Positions 36,729 through 46,056 of a stretch of DNA of 64,000 nt are shown piece by piece. Under the pieces are notes generated by a model. The model was not told the origin of the DNA, ran no database searches, and saw only the letters and a program-made list of their open reading frames with translations. A program made the position numbers and the translations under genes. Within the stretch, counting starts at the first letter, position 1, and each line of letters begins with the position of its first letter. This stretch comes from Pseudomonadota bacterium (GTDB taxonomy: Bacteria > Pseudomonadota > Alphaproteobacteria > Rhizobiales > Xanthobacteraceae), in assembly GCA_023404675.1 (NCBI GenBank), contig JAEYAW010000027.1, positions 62,001 through 126,000 on the forward strand, given 5' to 3'.

Positions 36729-38423
36729 ATGAACTATCCCGGTGAAAAGTTTTACCCGGCAGGCGTGTCCTGGGATGCGCCGATCGAGAAGAGCACGCTT
36801 CCCGATCTTCTCGCGAATGCCGTTTCCGCCTTCGGCGAGCGAACCGCTATCGAGTTTCGCGAGCAGCCCATCAGCTTCGTCCGGTTGCAGCAGATGGTGG
36901 ATGCCACGGCGGCGGCCTTTCTGCGCGCGGGATGCGGCAAGGGGGCGACGGTCGCGCTGTTTCTGGGCAACACGCCCGATCATCCGATCAACTTCTTCGG
37001 TGTGCTGAAGGCCGGCGCGCGGCTGGTTCACCTCAGCCCGCTGGACGGTGAGATCGCGCTCGCGCACAAGATCACCGACAGCGGCGCGCGCACGCTGGTG
37101 ACCTGCGATCTCGCGGCGTTGATGCCGATCGCGCTGAAGTTTCTCGAACGCGGTCTGATCGATCGGCTTATCGTGTGCGGCGACGCGCGGTGGGGCGATG
37201 CCGGTAACAGGCTGGCGGCGCTGCCGGACGATCCGCGCATCGTGACGGTCGCAGATTTTATCGCGGGTGCGCCGTTGCCGGAGGTGTGGCCGACCGTGGA
37301 TGTGGAAGACGTCGCGCTGCTGCAATACACCGGCGGGACCACCGGATTGCCAAAGGGCGCGATGCTGTCGCATCGCAATCTTACCTCCGCCGTCGGCATC
37401 TATCAGGTGTGGAATGCGCCGCTTCGTGTCGCGCGCGATCGCATCGAGCGCGTGATCTGCGTGCTGCCATTGTTCCACATCTACGCGCTGACGGTCGTGT
37501 TGCTGTCGAACTTGCGCAACGGCAACGTCATCTCGCTGCACCAGCGCTTCGATGTCGATGCGGTGATGCACGACATCGAGGTGAAGCGCGCCACGTCCTT
37601 CCCCGGCGTGCCGACCATGTGGATCGCCATCGCCAGCCTGCCCGACCTCGATACGCGCGATCTGTCCTCGCTCGCCTCCGCCGGATCGGGCGGCGCGCCG
37701 CTGCCGGTGGAGGTCGCACGCATCTTCGAACAGAAGACGGGGCTGGCGCTGAAAAGCGGCTGGGGCATGACGGAGACCTGTTCGCCGGGCACGGCGCATC
37801 CCCCGGCGGGGCCGGACAAACCGGGCTCCATCGGCCTGATGCTGCCGGGCATTGAACTCGACGTGGTGGCGCTTGAAGACACCGCGCGCGTGCTTCCGGT
37901 AGGCGAGGTCGGTGAAATCCGGATTCGCGGCCCGAACGTGACGCGCGGCTACTGGAAGCGCGAGGCGGAAACGGCGGAGTCGTTCGTGGGCGACCGCTTC
38001 CTCACCGGCGACATCGGTTACATGGATGCGGACGGCTATTTCTATCTGGTCGACCGCAAGAAGGACATGATCATCTCCGGCGGCTTCAATGTCTATCCGC
38101 AGATGATCGAGCAGGCGATCTATACGCATCCCGGTGTCCAGGAGGTCATCGTGATCGGCATTCCCGATGACTATCGCGGCGAGGCGGCAAAGGCCTTCGT
38201 CAAGCTGCGCGCGGGCGCCGCGCCGTTTTCGGTCGAAGAGCTTCGCGCGTTTCTCGCCGGCAAGGTTGGCAAGCACGAACTTCCCGTGGCCGTCGAATTC
38301 GTCGACGAACTGCCGCGCACGCCGGTCGGCAAACTGTCCCGCCACGAACTGCGACAACAGCAGAAGCCGTCGCCGTCCCCGATCAACGAATCCAAACCAA
38401 TCGCAACAGGAGTCCAATCATGA
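36729..38423 (+). CDS. pimA: Acyl-CoA ligase, AMP-binding family (PimA-like)
   Basis: Activates a fatty or dicarboxylic acid to its CoA ester through an acyl-adenylate. The protein is 564 residues from ATG 36729; the frame is open upstream, but that stretch contains the intercistronic hairpin. Motifs are YTGGTTGLPKGAMLSHRN near residue 201, GWGMTETCSPGT, the hinge motif DRKKDMIISGGFNVYP, and PRTPVGKLSRHEL with the catalytic Lys near the end. Its stop overlaps the thiolase ATG by 4 nt. Pimelate as substrate is inferred from the operon. Confidence 0.87.
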   Translation: MNYPGEKFYPAGVSWDAPIEKSTLPDLLANAVSAFGERTAIEFREQPISFVRLQQMVDATAAAFLRAGCGKGATVALFLGNTPDHPINFFGVLKAGARLVHLSPLDGEIALAHKITDSGARTLVTCDLAALMPIALKFLERGLIDRLIVCGDARWGDAGNRLAALPDDPRIVTVADFIAGAPLPEVWPTVDVEDVALLQYTGGTTGLPKGAMLSHRNLTSAVGIYQVWNAPLRVARDRIERVICVLPLFHIYALTVVLLSNLRNGNVISLHQRFDVDAVMHDIEVKRATSFPGVPTMWIAIASLPDLDTRDLSSLASAGSGGAPLPVEVARIFEQKTGLALKSGWGMTETCSPGTAHPPAGPDKPGSIGLMLPGIELDVVALEDTARVLPVGEVGEIRIRGPNVTRGYWKREAETAESFVGDRFLTGDIGYMDADGYFYLVDRKKDMIISGGFNVYPQMIEQAIYTHPGVQEVIVIGIPDDYRGEAAKAFVKLRAGAAPFSVEELRAFLAGKVGKHELPVAVEFVDELPRTPVGKLSRHELRQQQKPSPSPINESKPIATGVQS

Positions 38424-39607
38424 CAGACGCAGTTATCGTCTCCACCGCCCGCACCCCGATCGGCAAGGCCTATCGCGGCGCGCTGAACAACACGGGGGGC
38501 GCGACGCTGCTCGGGCATGCCATCGAGCACGCGGTGAAGCGCGCGGGCCTCGATCCGGCGGAAGTCGAGGACGTGGTGATGGGTGCGGCCCTGCAGCAGG
38601 GTTCGACCGGCGGCAACATCGCCCGCAAGGCGCTGCTGCGTGCGGGCCTGCCGGTGACGGTTGCCGGCACCACCATCGACCGCCAGTGCGCCTCAGGTCT
38701 TCAGGCGATCGCGCTCGCCGCCCGCTCGGTGCTGTTCGATGGCGTTCAGATCGCGGTTGGCGGTGGCGGCGAGTCGATCAGCCTCGTGCAGAACGAGCAT
38801 GCCAACACGTTCCACGCGGTCGATCCGATGTTGGAGAAGATCAAGGGCGAGGTCTACATGCCCATGATCGATACCGCCGAGGTGGTGGCCAAGCGCTATG
38901 GCATTTCGCGCGAGGCGCAGGACGAATACGCGCTAGAGAGTCAGCGCCGCACGGCAGCCGCCCAGCAGGGCGGCAAGTTCAAGGACGAGCTCGCGCCGAT
39001 CACCACCCAGATGGCGGTGGCGGACAAGGCGACCGGACAGGTGTCCTTCAAGGAAGTCACCCTGTCGCAGGACGAAGGCCCGCGCCCGGAGACCACGGCG
39101 GAAGGCCTTGCGGGGCTGAAGGCCGTGCGCGGCGAAGGTTTCTGCATCACCGCCGGAAACGCCAGCCAGCTTTCGGACGGCGCCAGCGCCACCGTGATCA
39201 TGACCGACGCCGAGGCGGCCAAGCGCAACCTGAAGCCGCTCGGCATCTTCCGTGGCTTCGTCTCCGCCGGCTGCGAGCCGGACGAGATGGGCATCGGCCC
39301 GGTGTTCGCCGTGCCGCGCCTTTTGCAGCGCCATGGCCTCAAGGTCGACGATATCGACCTTTGGGAGCTCAACGAGGCCTTCGCCGTTCAGGTGCTCTAC
39401 TGCCGCGACAAGCTCGGCATCGACCCGGAGAAGATCAACGTCAACGGCGGCGCGATTTCGGTCGGCCACCCCTATGGCATGTCAGGCGCGCGCCTCACCG
39501 GCCATGCGCTGATCGAGGGCCGTCGCCGCAAGGCGAAGTATGCGGTCGTTACCATGTGCGTCGGCGGCGGCATGGGCTCCGCCGGTCTGTTCGAGATTGT
39601 GCACTAA
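38420..39607 (+). CDS. pimB: Acetyl-CoA acyltransferase (thiolase, PimB-like)
   Basis: Cleaves 3-oxoacyl-CoA with CoA in the last step of the spiral. It has 395 residues with Cys90 in DRQCASG, His350 in GHPYGMSGAR and Cys380 in TMCVGGGMG, the complete thiolase catalytic set. It overlaps the ligase gene by 4 nt, so ligase and thiolase are translationally coupled. Confidence 0.9.
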   Translation: MTDAVIVSTARTPIGKAYRGALNNTGGATLLGHAIEHAVKRAGLDPAEVEDVVMGAALQQGSTGGNIARKALLRAGLPVTVAGTTIDRQCASGLQAIALAARSVLFDGVQIAVGGGGESISLVQNEHANTFHAVDPMLEKIKGEVYMPMIDTAEVVAKRYGISREAQDEYALESQRRTAAAQQGGKFKDELAPITTQMAVADKATGQVSFKEVTLSQDEGPRPETTAEGLAGLKAVRGEGFCITAGNASQLSDGASATVIMTDAEAAKRNLKPLGIFRGFVSAGCEPDEMGIGPVFAVPRLLQRHGLKVDDIDLWELNEAFAVQVLYCRDKLGIDPEKINVNGGAISVGHPYGMSGARLTGHALIEGRRRKAKYAVVTMCVGGGMGSAGLFEIVH

Positions 39608-39619
39608 GTCCTGGTCAAA

Positions 39620-39650
39620 CGTCCGGGCTGCGCGCGGCGTGGCCCGGACG
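39620..39650 (+). other. Intercistronic hairpin pimB/pimC
   Basis: Perfect 9-bp stem CGTCCGGGC (39620-39628) / GCCCGGACG (39642-39650) with a 13-nt loop, just after the thiolase stop. There is no T-run. Confidence 0.55.
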
Positions 39651-39687
39651 ACCGGAGCAAGCTGCCGACAACTGGAAGGAACACACA

Positions 39688-40878
39688 ATGGATCTCAGCT
39701 TCAGCAGGGAAGAAAACGCGTTCCGCGATGAGGTCCGCGCCTTCTTCAAGGACAACGTGCCGCCGGAGCTTCGCGAGAAGCTTCAGGAGGGACGCCATCC
39801 CTCCAAGGAAGACATGGTCGTCTGGACCCGCATCCTCAACAAGAAGGGGTGGGGCGTTCCGCACTGGCCGGTGGAGTACGGTGGCACCGGATGGACCGCG
39901 GCCCAGCAATACATCTTCAACGAAGAGATGCAGATGACGCCCGCCCCGTCGCCGCTGGCGTTCGGCGTCAACATGGTCGGCCCGGTGATCTACACCTTCG
40001 GCAACGAAGAGCAGAAAAAATACTATCTGCCGCGCATCGCCAATCTCGACGACTGGTGGTGCCAGGGCTTCTCGGAGCCGGGCTCGGGCTCCGATCTCGC
40101 CTCGCTCAAGACCACGGCCAAGCGCAAGGGCGACGTCTACGTCGTCAACGGCCAGAAGACCTGGACCACGCTGGCGCAGCACGCGGACTGGATCTTCTGT
40201 CTGGTGCGGACCGACGCCAACGTGAAAAAGCAGGAAGGTATTTCCTTCCTTCTGATCGACATGAAGTCGCGCGGCATCACGGTGCGTCCAATCATCACCA
40301 TCGAGGGCGGGCACGAGGTCAACGAAGTGTTCTTCGATGACGTCGAGGTGCCGGCGACCAATCTGGTCGGCCAGGAGAACAAGGGCTGGGACTATGCCAA
40401 GTTCCTGCTCGGCAACGAGCGCACCAACATCGCTCGCGTCGGCATGTCCAAGGAGCGCATCCGCCGGCTGAAGGAGCTGGCAAGCAGCGTCAAGGCCAAC
40501 GGCCGACCGGTGATCGAGGATCCGCGCTTCCGCGAGAAGCTCGCGCAATGCGAGATCGACCTCAAGGCGCTGGAGATCACGCAGATGCGCGTGGTGGCGG
40601 CCGAAGGACGGCACGGCAAGGGCAAGCCGGACCCGGCGTCCTCGATCCTCAAGATCAAGGGCTCGGAAATCCAGCAGACCACCACCGAACTTCTGCTTGA
40701 GGTGATCGGTCCGTTCGGTGCGCCGTTTCAGCCGGAAAGCGCGGTGGGATCGAACGACATCGCCGACTGGACCACGCAGATCGCGCCCGCCTATTTCAAT
40801 TACCGCAAGGTATCGATCTATGGCGGCTCCAACGAGATCCAGCGCAACATCATCGCCAAGGCGGTGCTGGGACTTTGA
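39688..40878 (+). CDS. pimC: Acyl-CoA dehydrogenase, large-subunit type (PimC-like)
   Basis: FAD enzyme that makes the 2,3-enoyl-CoA, 396 residues from ATG 39688 (GGAAGGA upstream). Acyl-CoA dehydrogenase features are GFSEPGSGSDLASL in the middle and YGGSNEIQRNIIAKAVLGL at the C-terminus, where the flavin-binding and catalytic loop lies. With the next gene it matches the PimC/PimD pair proposed to form pimeloyl-CoA dehydrogenase. Confidence 0.88.
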   Translation: MDLSFSREENAFRDEVRAFFKDNVPPELREKLQEGRHPSKEDMVVWTRILNKKGWGVPHWPVEYGGTGWTAAQQYIFNEEMQMTPAPSPLAFGVNMVGPVIYTFGNEEQKKYYLPRIANLDDWWCQGFSEPGSGSDLASLKTTAKRKGDVYVVNGQKTWTTLAQHADWIFCLVRTDANVKKQEGISFLLIDMKSRGITVRPIITIEGGHEVNEVFFDDVEVPATNLVGQENKGWDYAKFLLGNERTNIARVGMSKERIRRLKELASSVKANGRPVIEDPRFREKLAQCEIDLKALEITQMRVVAAEGRHGKGKPDPASSILKIKGSEIQQTTTELLLEVIGPFGAPFQPESAVGSNDIADWTTQIAPAYFNYRKVSIYGGSNEIQRNIIAKAVLGL

Positions 40879-40937
40879 GGTCCGCCTCGTCCGCTTGCGG
40901 GCGAAGCTGCCTTTGTGCCGTAATGTGAGGAACGGAA

Positions 40938-42083
40938 ATGGATTTCGATTTGTCCGAGGAGCAGCGGCTCCTGAAGGAAAGTATCGAGGGGTTGCTGGCG
41001 GACTCTTATGATTTCGAGAGCCGCAAGAAATATCGCGCCGAGCCGAAGGGCTGGAGCAAGGCCGTCTGGAGCAAGCTGGCCGAGCAGGGTCTGCTCGGCC
41101 TGCCGTTCGCGGAAGAGGACGGCGGCTTCGGCGGCGGCGCGGTCGAGACCATGATCGTGATGGAGGCGATGGGACGCTCGCTCGTGGTCGAGCCATATCT
41201 CGCCACCGTCGTGCTCGCTGGCGGCTTCCTGCGCCACGGCGGAACGGCCGGGCAGAAGGCGGCGCATCTGCCGGGCATCATCGACGGCAGCAAAATCTTT
41301 GCTTTCGCGCAGCTTGAGCGGGATTCGCGCTACGATCTGGCCAATGTCGCGACGATGGCGAAGAAGAGCGGCGATGGCTACGTGATCAGCGGCGAGAAGT
41401 TCGTCGTCGGTCACGGCGACAGCGCCGACATGCTGGTGGTGACAGCCCGCACGGCGGGTGGGCAGACGGACCGGAACGGCATCGGCGTGTTTCTCGTGCC
41501 GGCGAATGCCAAGGGCGTCGACGTGACCGGTTATCCGACACAGGACGGCCAGCGTGCCGCCAACATCCGTTTCAAGGATGTCGAGGTTGGTGCGGATGCC
41601 GTGATCGGAGATCCGGCTGGTGGACTGGTGCTGATCGAGCGCGTGGTGGACGAGGCGCGCACCGCGCTGTGCGCCGAGGCCGTCGGCGCGATGGACGAGA
41701 GCCTGAAGACCACGGTCGAGTATATCAAGACCCGCAAGCAGTTCGGCGTGCCGATCGGTACGTTCCAGGCGATCCAGCATCGTGCCTCGGACATGTTCGT
41801 GGCGCTGGAGCAGGGCCGCAGCATGGCGATGTTCGCAACCATGGCGAACGGCTTCGACGATGCGCAGGAGCGCGCGACGGCGGTGGCGGCGGCCAAGGTG
41901 CAGATCGGGCGTTCCGCGCGCTTCGTCGGCCAGCAGTCGATCCAGCTGCATGGCGGCGTCGGCATGACCGACGAGTTCAAGATCGGTCATTATTTCAAGC
42001 GGCTGACCATGATCGAGTCGAGCTTCGGCGACACCGACTTCCATCTGAGCCGCGTGTCCAGCACGGGCCTCCTGAAAGACTGA
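40938..42083 (+). CDS. pimD: Acyl-CoA dehydrogenase, small-subunit type (PimD-like)
   Basis: Second acyl-CoA dehydrogenase-like protein, 381 residues, more divergent than PimC. It keeps the N-terminal helical domain (EEQRLLKESIEGLLAD), the central FVVGHGDSADMLVV barrel and the C-terminal QLHGGVGMTDEFKIGHYFKRL segment. That segment lacks the usual SNEIQR motif, typical of the non-catalytic or partner chain of heteromeric dehydrogenases. It lies 59 bp after PimC; a short hairpin (40888-40903) occupies the gap. Confidence 0.86.
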   Translation: MDFDLSEEQRLLKESIEGLLADSYDFESRKKYRAEPKGWSKAVWSKLAEQGLLGLPFAEEDGGFGGGAVETMIVMEAMGRSLVVEPYLATVVLAGGFLRHGGTAGQKAAHLPGIIDGSKIFAFAQLERDSRYDLANVATMAKKSGDGYVISGEKFVVGHGDSADMLVVTARTAGGQTDRNGIGVFLVPANAKGVDVTGYPTQDGQRAANIRFKDVEVGADAVIGDPAGGLVLIERVVDEARTALCAEAVGAMDESLKTTVEYIKTRKQFGVPIGTFQAIQHRASDMFVALEQGRSMAMFATMANGFDDAQERATAVAAAKVQIGRSARFVGQQSIQLHGGVGMTDEFKIGHYFKRLTMIESSFGDTDFHLSRVSSTGLLKD

Positions 42084-42095
42084 TCCACCACGCCG

Positions 42096-42120
42096 GCGGC
42101 CGCGCATGCGCGGCCGCTTT
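42096..42120 (+). terminator. GC-rich palindrome after pimD
   Basis: A perfect 22-nt palindrome lies at 42096-42117 (GCGGCCGCGCA and its complement) and is followed by TTT. It could end most pim transcripts, or act as an attenuator before the SDR gene 75 bp downstream. The weak T-tail keeps confidence moderate. Confidence 0.5.
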
Positions 42121-42194
42121 CGCCCGGGCGCGGCGTGGCGCGCTTCTGGCCACGTAGTTGCGCGTCACCGAAAAACAAAACACGAGGAAGCGCC

Positions 42195-42968
42195 ATGAAG
42201 GGCACGCCGTTCGATCTTGCGGGCAAGGTTGCCATCGTCACCGGGTCGAGCCGGGGCATCGGCCGCGCCTCGGCGGAACTGATGGCCCGCATGGGCGCGA
42301 AGGTCGTCGTCTCCAGCCGCAAGGCCGATGCCTGCGAGGAGGTGGCGAAAGGCATCCGCGGCGCCGGCGGCGAGGCACATGTCATCGCCTGCAACATCTC
42401 GCGCCGAAATGAGGTCGAGGCGCTGGTGGACGGTACCGTCGATCACTACGGCCAGCTCGACATCCTGGTCTGCAACGCGGCCGTGAATCCTTATTATGGT
42501 CCGCTGCTCGACATCACCGACGAAGCGTTCGACAAGATCATGGGCTCGAACGTCAAGAGCAATGTCTGGCTCTGCGCGCGCGCGATTCCGCACATGGCCA
42601 GGCGCGGTGGCGGCTCGGTGGTGATCATTTCCTCCATCGGCGGTCTTCGTGGTTCGACCGTGATCGGCGCCTACGGTATCTCGAAGGCGGCGGACTTTGC
42701 GCTGGCGCGCAGCCTGGCCGGCGAATGGGGGCCGAAGAACGTGCGTGTGAACTGCATCGCGCCGGGGCTCGTGAAGACCGATTTTGCCCGCGCGCTGTGG
42801 GAGGATGCCGAGACCCTCAAGCGCCGCACCGCGACCACGCCGCTGCGCCGGATCGGTGAGCCGGATGAGATCGCCGGAGCCGTGGTTTATCTCGCTTCCG
42901 ACGCCTCCACCTTCATGACCGGGCAGACGATTGTCATCGATGGTGGCGTGACGACGGCTTCCGTTTGA
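42195..42968 (+). CDS. Short-chain dehydrogenase/reductase downstream of pim genes
   Basis: NAD(P)-dependent oxidoreductase, 257 residues from ATG 42195 (GAGGAAG upstream). It has TGSSRGIG near residue 16, CNAAVNPYYGP mid-domain, the active site SSIGG followed by YGISK, and an FMTGQTIVIDGG end. The SSRK motif after beta-strand 2 suggests NADP preference. It may serve the beta-oxidation operon as a ketoacyl reductase or hydroxyacyl dehydrogenase, or be independent; a palindrome separates it from pimD. Confidence 0.87.
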   Translation: MKGTPFDLAGKVAIVTGSSRGIGRASAELMARMGAKVVVSSRKADACEEVAKGIRGAGGEAHVIACNISRRNEVEALVDGTVDHYGQLDILVCNAAVNPYYGPLLDITDEAFDKIMGSNVKSNVWLCARAIPHMARRGGGSVVIISSIGGLRGSTVIGAYGISKAADFALARSLAGEWGPKNVRVNCIAPGLVKTDFARALWEDAETLKRRTATTPLRRIGEPDEIAGAVVYLASDASTFMTGQTIVIDGGVTTASV

Positions 42969-43012
42969 GGGCCTGAGAGCCGTTCGCTTTTGACTGTGCG
43001 GGAGAAGTGACG

Positions 43013-44539
43013 ATGGCCTCGCTGGTGATGGCAATCGATCAGGGCACCACCTCCTCGCGCGCCATCGTGTTCCGGCATGGGGCGGCGCAGGAGATTTCCG
43101 TCGCCGCCATCAGCCAGCGCGAGTTTCCGCAGCATTTCCCGATGTCCGGCTGGGTCGAGCACGAGCCGGACGACATCTGGGCGACGACCATTGCCACGTG
43201 CCGCGAGGCGATGGACAAGGCAGGCGCGGCAGCCGCGGATATCGCGGCCATCGGGATCACCAATCAGCGGGAAACCACCGTGGTGTGGGACCGCATCACA
43301 GGGCAGGCGGTGCATCGGGCCATCGTCTGGCAGGACCGCCGCACGGCCGATATCTGCGCGCGCCTCAAGGCGGAGGGCCACGAACCCACGGTCACAGCCA
43401 AGACCGGGCTGATCATCGATCCGTATTTCTCCGGCACCAAGGTCGGCTGGATTCTCGATCACGTGCCGGGTGCACGGGCGCGCGCCGAGCGCGGCGAACT
43501 TCTGTTCGGCACCATCGACAGCTATCTGCTGTGGCGGCTGACCGGTGGCAGGGTTCATGCGACCGATGCCACCAACGCCGCGCGCACGCTGCTGTTCAAC
43601 ATTCACACCGGCGCATGGGACGATGAACTGCTGGCGCTGCTGCGGGTGCCGACGTCGATGCTGCCGCGGGTACAGGATTCGTCGGCGCATTTCGGCGACA
43701 CCGAGCCCGGGCTGTTCGGTGGTGCCATCGCGGTGCGCGGCATCGCGGGCGATCAGCAGGCGGCCACCATCGGGCAAGCCTGCTTTCGCCCCGGCATGAT
43801 CAAGTCCACTTATGGCACGGGCTGCTTCGCGCTGCTCAACACGGGCGCAGAGCCGGTTGTCTCGCAGAACAAGCTGCTCACCACCATCGCCTATCAGCTT
43901 GGCGGCAAGCGCACCTATGCGCTGGAGGGCTCGATCTTCGTGGCCGGTTCGGCCGTGCAGTGGCTGCGCGACGGATTGAAGATCATCGAGGACGCGGCGG
44001 AGACCGGGCCGCTCGCCGACCGTGCCGACGCGGCGCAGGACGTCTATCTCGTGCCGGCCTTTGTCGGCCTCGGCGCGCCGTACTGGAATCCGCGCGTGCG
44101 TGGCGGATTGTTCGGGCTCACGCGCAACACCGGGCCTGCGGAGCTTGCTCATGCGGCGCTGGAAAGCGTCTGCTATCAGACTCACGATTTATGGGCGGCG
44201 ATGCGCGCGGACTGGCCCGCTGCCGATCCAACTGCGACGGTATTGCGCGTCGACGGAGGAATGACGGCATCTGACTGGATGCTGCAGCGGCTGGCCGATG
44301 TGCTGGACGCGCCGGTTGACCGCCCGACGATCCCGGAGACAACGGCGCTCGGCGCGGCCTATCTTGCCGGGCTCTCGGCGGGTGTATTTCCCGAACCTGA
44401 TCGGTTCGCCGACAATTGGCGGCTGGAACGGCGTTTCCAGCCGAGCATGAGCGCGGCTACGCGGGCGCGCAAACTGTCCGGCTGGTCGCGTGCGATCGCG
44501 GGCATTCTCGCCAGCGATCCTGCAACTGGCGACGATTGA
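43013..44539 (+). CDS. glpK: Glycerol kinase
   Basis: Phosphorylates glycerol to glycerol 3-phosphate. The protein is 508 residues, as expected for GlpK. ATG 43013 has GGGAG 8 nt upstream and is preferred over the GTG at 43007. FGGY-kinase signatures are MAIDQGTTSSRAIVF at the start, ITNQRETTVVWDR near 84, STYGTGCFALLNTG in the middle and RVDGGMTASDWMLQRLADVL near the C-terminus. No glpF or glpD is nearby, so it appears to be a stand-alone gene. Confidence 0.95.
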   Translation: MASLVMAIDQGTTSSRAIVFRHGAAQEISVAAISQREFPQHFPMSGWVEHEPDDIWATTIATCREAMDKAGAAAADIAAIGITNQRETTVVWDRITGQAVHRAIVWQDRRTADICARLKAEGHEPTVTAKTGLIIDPYFSGTKVGWILDHVPGARARAERGELLFGTIDSYLLWRLTGGRVHATDATNAARTLLFNIHTGAWDDELLALLRVPTSMLPRVQDSSAHFGDTEPGLFGGAIAVRGIAGDQQAATIGQACFRPGMIKSTYGTGCFALLNTGAEPVVSQNKLLTTIAYQLGGKRTYALEGSIFVAGSAVQWLRDGLKIIEDAAETGPLADRADAAQDVYLVPAFVGLGAPYWNPRVRGGLFGLTRNTGPAELAHAALESVCYQTHDLWAAMRADWPAADPTATVLRVDGGMTASDWMLQRLADVLDAPVDRPTIPETTALGAAYLAGLSAGVFPEPDRFADNWRLERRFQPSMSAATRARKLSGWSRAIAGILASDPATGDD

Positions 44540-44571
44540 CCGGTCGGGGCCGTTAGAGGCTCCGACCGGTC
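44538..44571. terminator. Bidirectional terminator glpK / small exported protein
   Basis: A 14-bp stem with one wobble pair, GACCGGTCGGGGCC (44538-44551) / GGCTCCGACCGGTC (44558-44571), closes a 6-nt loop. It begins within the glpK stop codon and lies between two convergent genes. Confidence 0.65.
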
Positions 44572-44586
44572 AACGCCGTTCAACAG

Positions 44587-45099
44587 TTACTGACAGATGC
44601 GCTGCTGGCCGCGGTCATCACGGAACCAGGTGCCCGGTTCGCAGACAAAGCCGTTGCGGGCCGCATAGCTCGGTGAAGTCTGGATTGCGGTGCCGTTATA
44701 GCTGTATCCGGGATCGCGATAGCCGTAACCCGCCGGTCCGCCATAGGCATAGGGGCCCTGACCGAACGGAGCTGCCGCCACCGCGCCGGCGGTTCCGACT
44801 GCGGTGCCGGCGATGGCTCCCGCCGTGCCGACCGCGCCGCCGACGATCGCGCCGGTGGCGTCAAGCGGGAAAAAGCCCGTGCGCGGGCCAGCAAAGTCAT
44901 TGCGGTAGGCTGGGCCGGCATCTGCACGATAGGCGGCATTGGCATCTTGCGCTGCGCGGCGCTCACTCATGCGGTCATGCTTCATGGACGCATGATGGCC
45001 CGCATGTTTGTGCGAATGCCTCATGTCCTTAGCCATGGCGGGCGTGATCGCGAGAGCGGCGACGGCCGTGGCGGCTGCAAGCAACGATGCTTTCTTCAT
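44587..45099 (-). CDS. Small exported protein with glycine-zipper-like segment
   Basis: Not recognised by name. The protein has 170 residues from ATG 45099, with GGGAGCC-type sequence just upstream and a clear signal peptide ending ITPAMAK (about residue 23). A His/Lys/Met-rich stretch (MRHSHKHAGHHASMKHD) follows and could bind metal. Next comes an Ala/Gly repeat (GAIVGGAVGTAGAIAG and so on) resembling a glycine zipper, then a Gly/Tyr/Pro region. The end has two Cys (CEPGTWFRDDRGQQRICQ). Short envelope proteins of this build are common in Bradyrhizobium-type genomes without known function. Confidence 0.75.
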   Translation of the reverse strand: MKKASLLAAATAVAALAITPAMAKDMRHSHKHAGHHASMKHDRMSERRAAQDANAAYRADAGPAYRNDFAGPRTGFFPLDATGAIVGGAVGTAGAIAGTAVGTAGAVAAAPFGQGPYAYGGPAGYGYRDPGYSYNGTAIQTSPSYAARNGFVCEPGTWFRDDRGQQRICQ

Positions 45100-45373
45100 G
45101 GGAGCCTCCTTCTGCATGTTGAACTGATGCTGCTTCAACACGCGTCGGTGGCCCTCGTTCCTCGCGACGTTTTGAGAAATTTCATATTTTCGAGGCGCTC
45201 ACGGTGCTGTGAGAATGGAAGTGGATCTCAGTTCGCTCACGGTCCCATGTGTGAGTCCATAACGTTATGTGCTTGATGGGGATCTGGAGGCGAGGGCGCC
45301 ATTATTTCGTTTCATCCTTGTTTCTGATCGACGGTTCCTGATAATCCGTGGCGGGACCCCGTGGAGATAGCAA

Positions 45374-46000
45374 GTGATTTTGATCGGCCAGTTCGATTCT
45401 CCTTTTGTGCGGCGCGTGGCGATCGCCCTGCGCCTCTACGAGCTTCCGTTCGATCACAAGCCCTGGTCGACCTTCGGTGACGGCGACAAAATCGCTCCCT
45501 ACAATCCGCTGATGCGGGTGCCGACACTGGTTCTGGACGATGGCGAGGTGCTGATCGAAAGCACGGCGATCCTTGACTATCTCGACGAGCGCGTCGGCCC
45601 CGGGCGGGCGATGATCGCCGAAGCCGGCAAGGAACGCCGTCAGGCTCTCAAGATTTGCGCGCTGGCGACGGGGCTCGGCGACAAGGCGGTCAGCCTTGTT
45701 TACGAGAAAGTCCTGCACGAGAACGAATCGGATCGCTGGATCGAGCGGTGCCGTGCCCAGATCGGCGGCGTGCTGGAGACGCTTGAACGGGACCGGGCCG
45801 CGCGGAAATCCCGTTTCTGGTTTGGCGAGACCATTGGTCATGCCGATATTGCCGCGGCCTGCGTGCTTCGGTTCACACGGGAGGCGCATGGGCCGCTGTT
45901 CGACGCGGGTGCATATCCGGCGCTGGCAACCCACGCTGATCGTTGCGAAGCGCTGCCGGCGTTTCGCGAGATCGTGCAGCCCCTGATTCCTCCAAAATAG
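45374..46000 (+). CDS. Glutathione S-transferase family protein
   Basis: Cytosolic GST-like protein, 208 residues. The thioredoxin-fold N-terminal domain has SPFVRRVAIALRLYELPFDH, the cis-Pro in MRVPTLVLDDG, and the glutathione-binding ESTAILDYLDE near 64-74. The helical C-terminal domain has GETIGHADIAAACVLRF. The start is GTG 45374 with GGAG 8 nt upstream. The 275-bp region before it (45100-45373) shows no other gene. The substrate is unknown. Confidence 0.9.
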   Translation: MILIGQFDSPFVRRVAIALRLYELPFDHKPWSTFGDGDKIAPYNPLMRVPTLVLDDGEVLIESTAILDYLDERVGPGRAMIAEAGKERRQALKICALATGLGDKAVSLVYEKVLHENESDRWIERCRAQIGGVLETLERDRAARKSRFWFGETIGHADIAAACVLRFTREAHGPLFDAGAYPALATHADRCEALPAFREIVQPLIPPK

Positions 46001-46056
46001 CGGATTCAGGATCGGGCGAAGCTGTCTTGTTGCGAAACGGCCCTGACACCGGCCTG

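Noticed and set aside
38167..40878. A 903-codon frame ending in the PimC sequence
   Set aside because: Only the last 396 codons are real. The earlier part runs out of frame through the ligase and thiolase genes, and a good ribosome site precedes ATG 39688.
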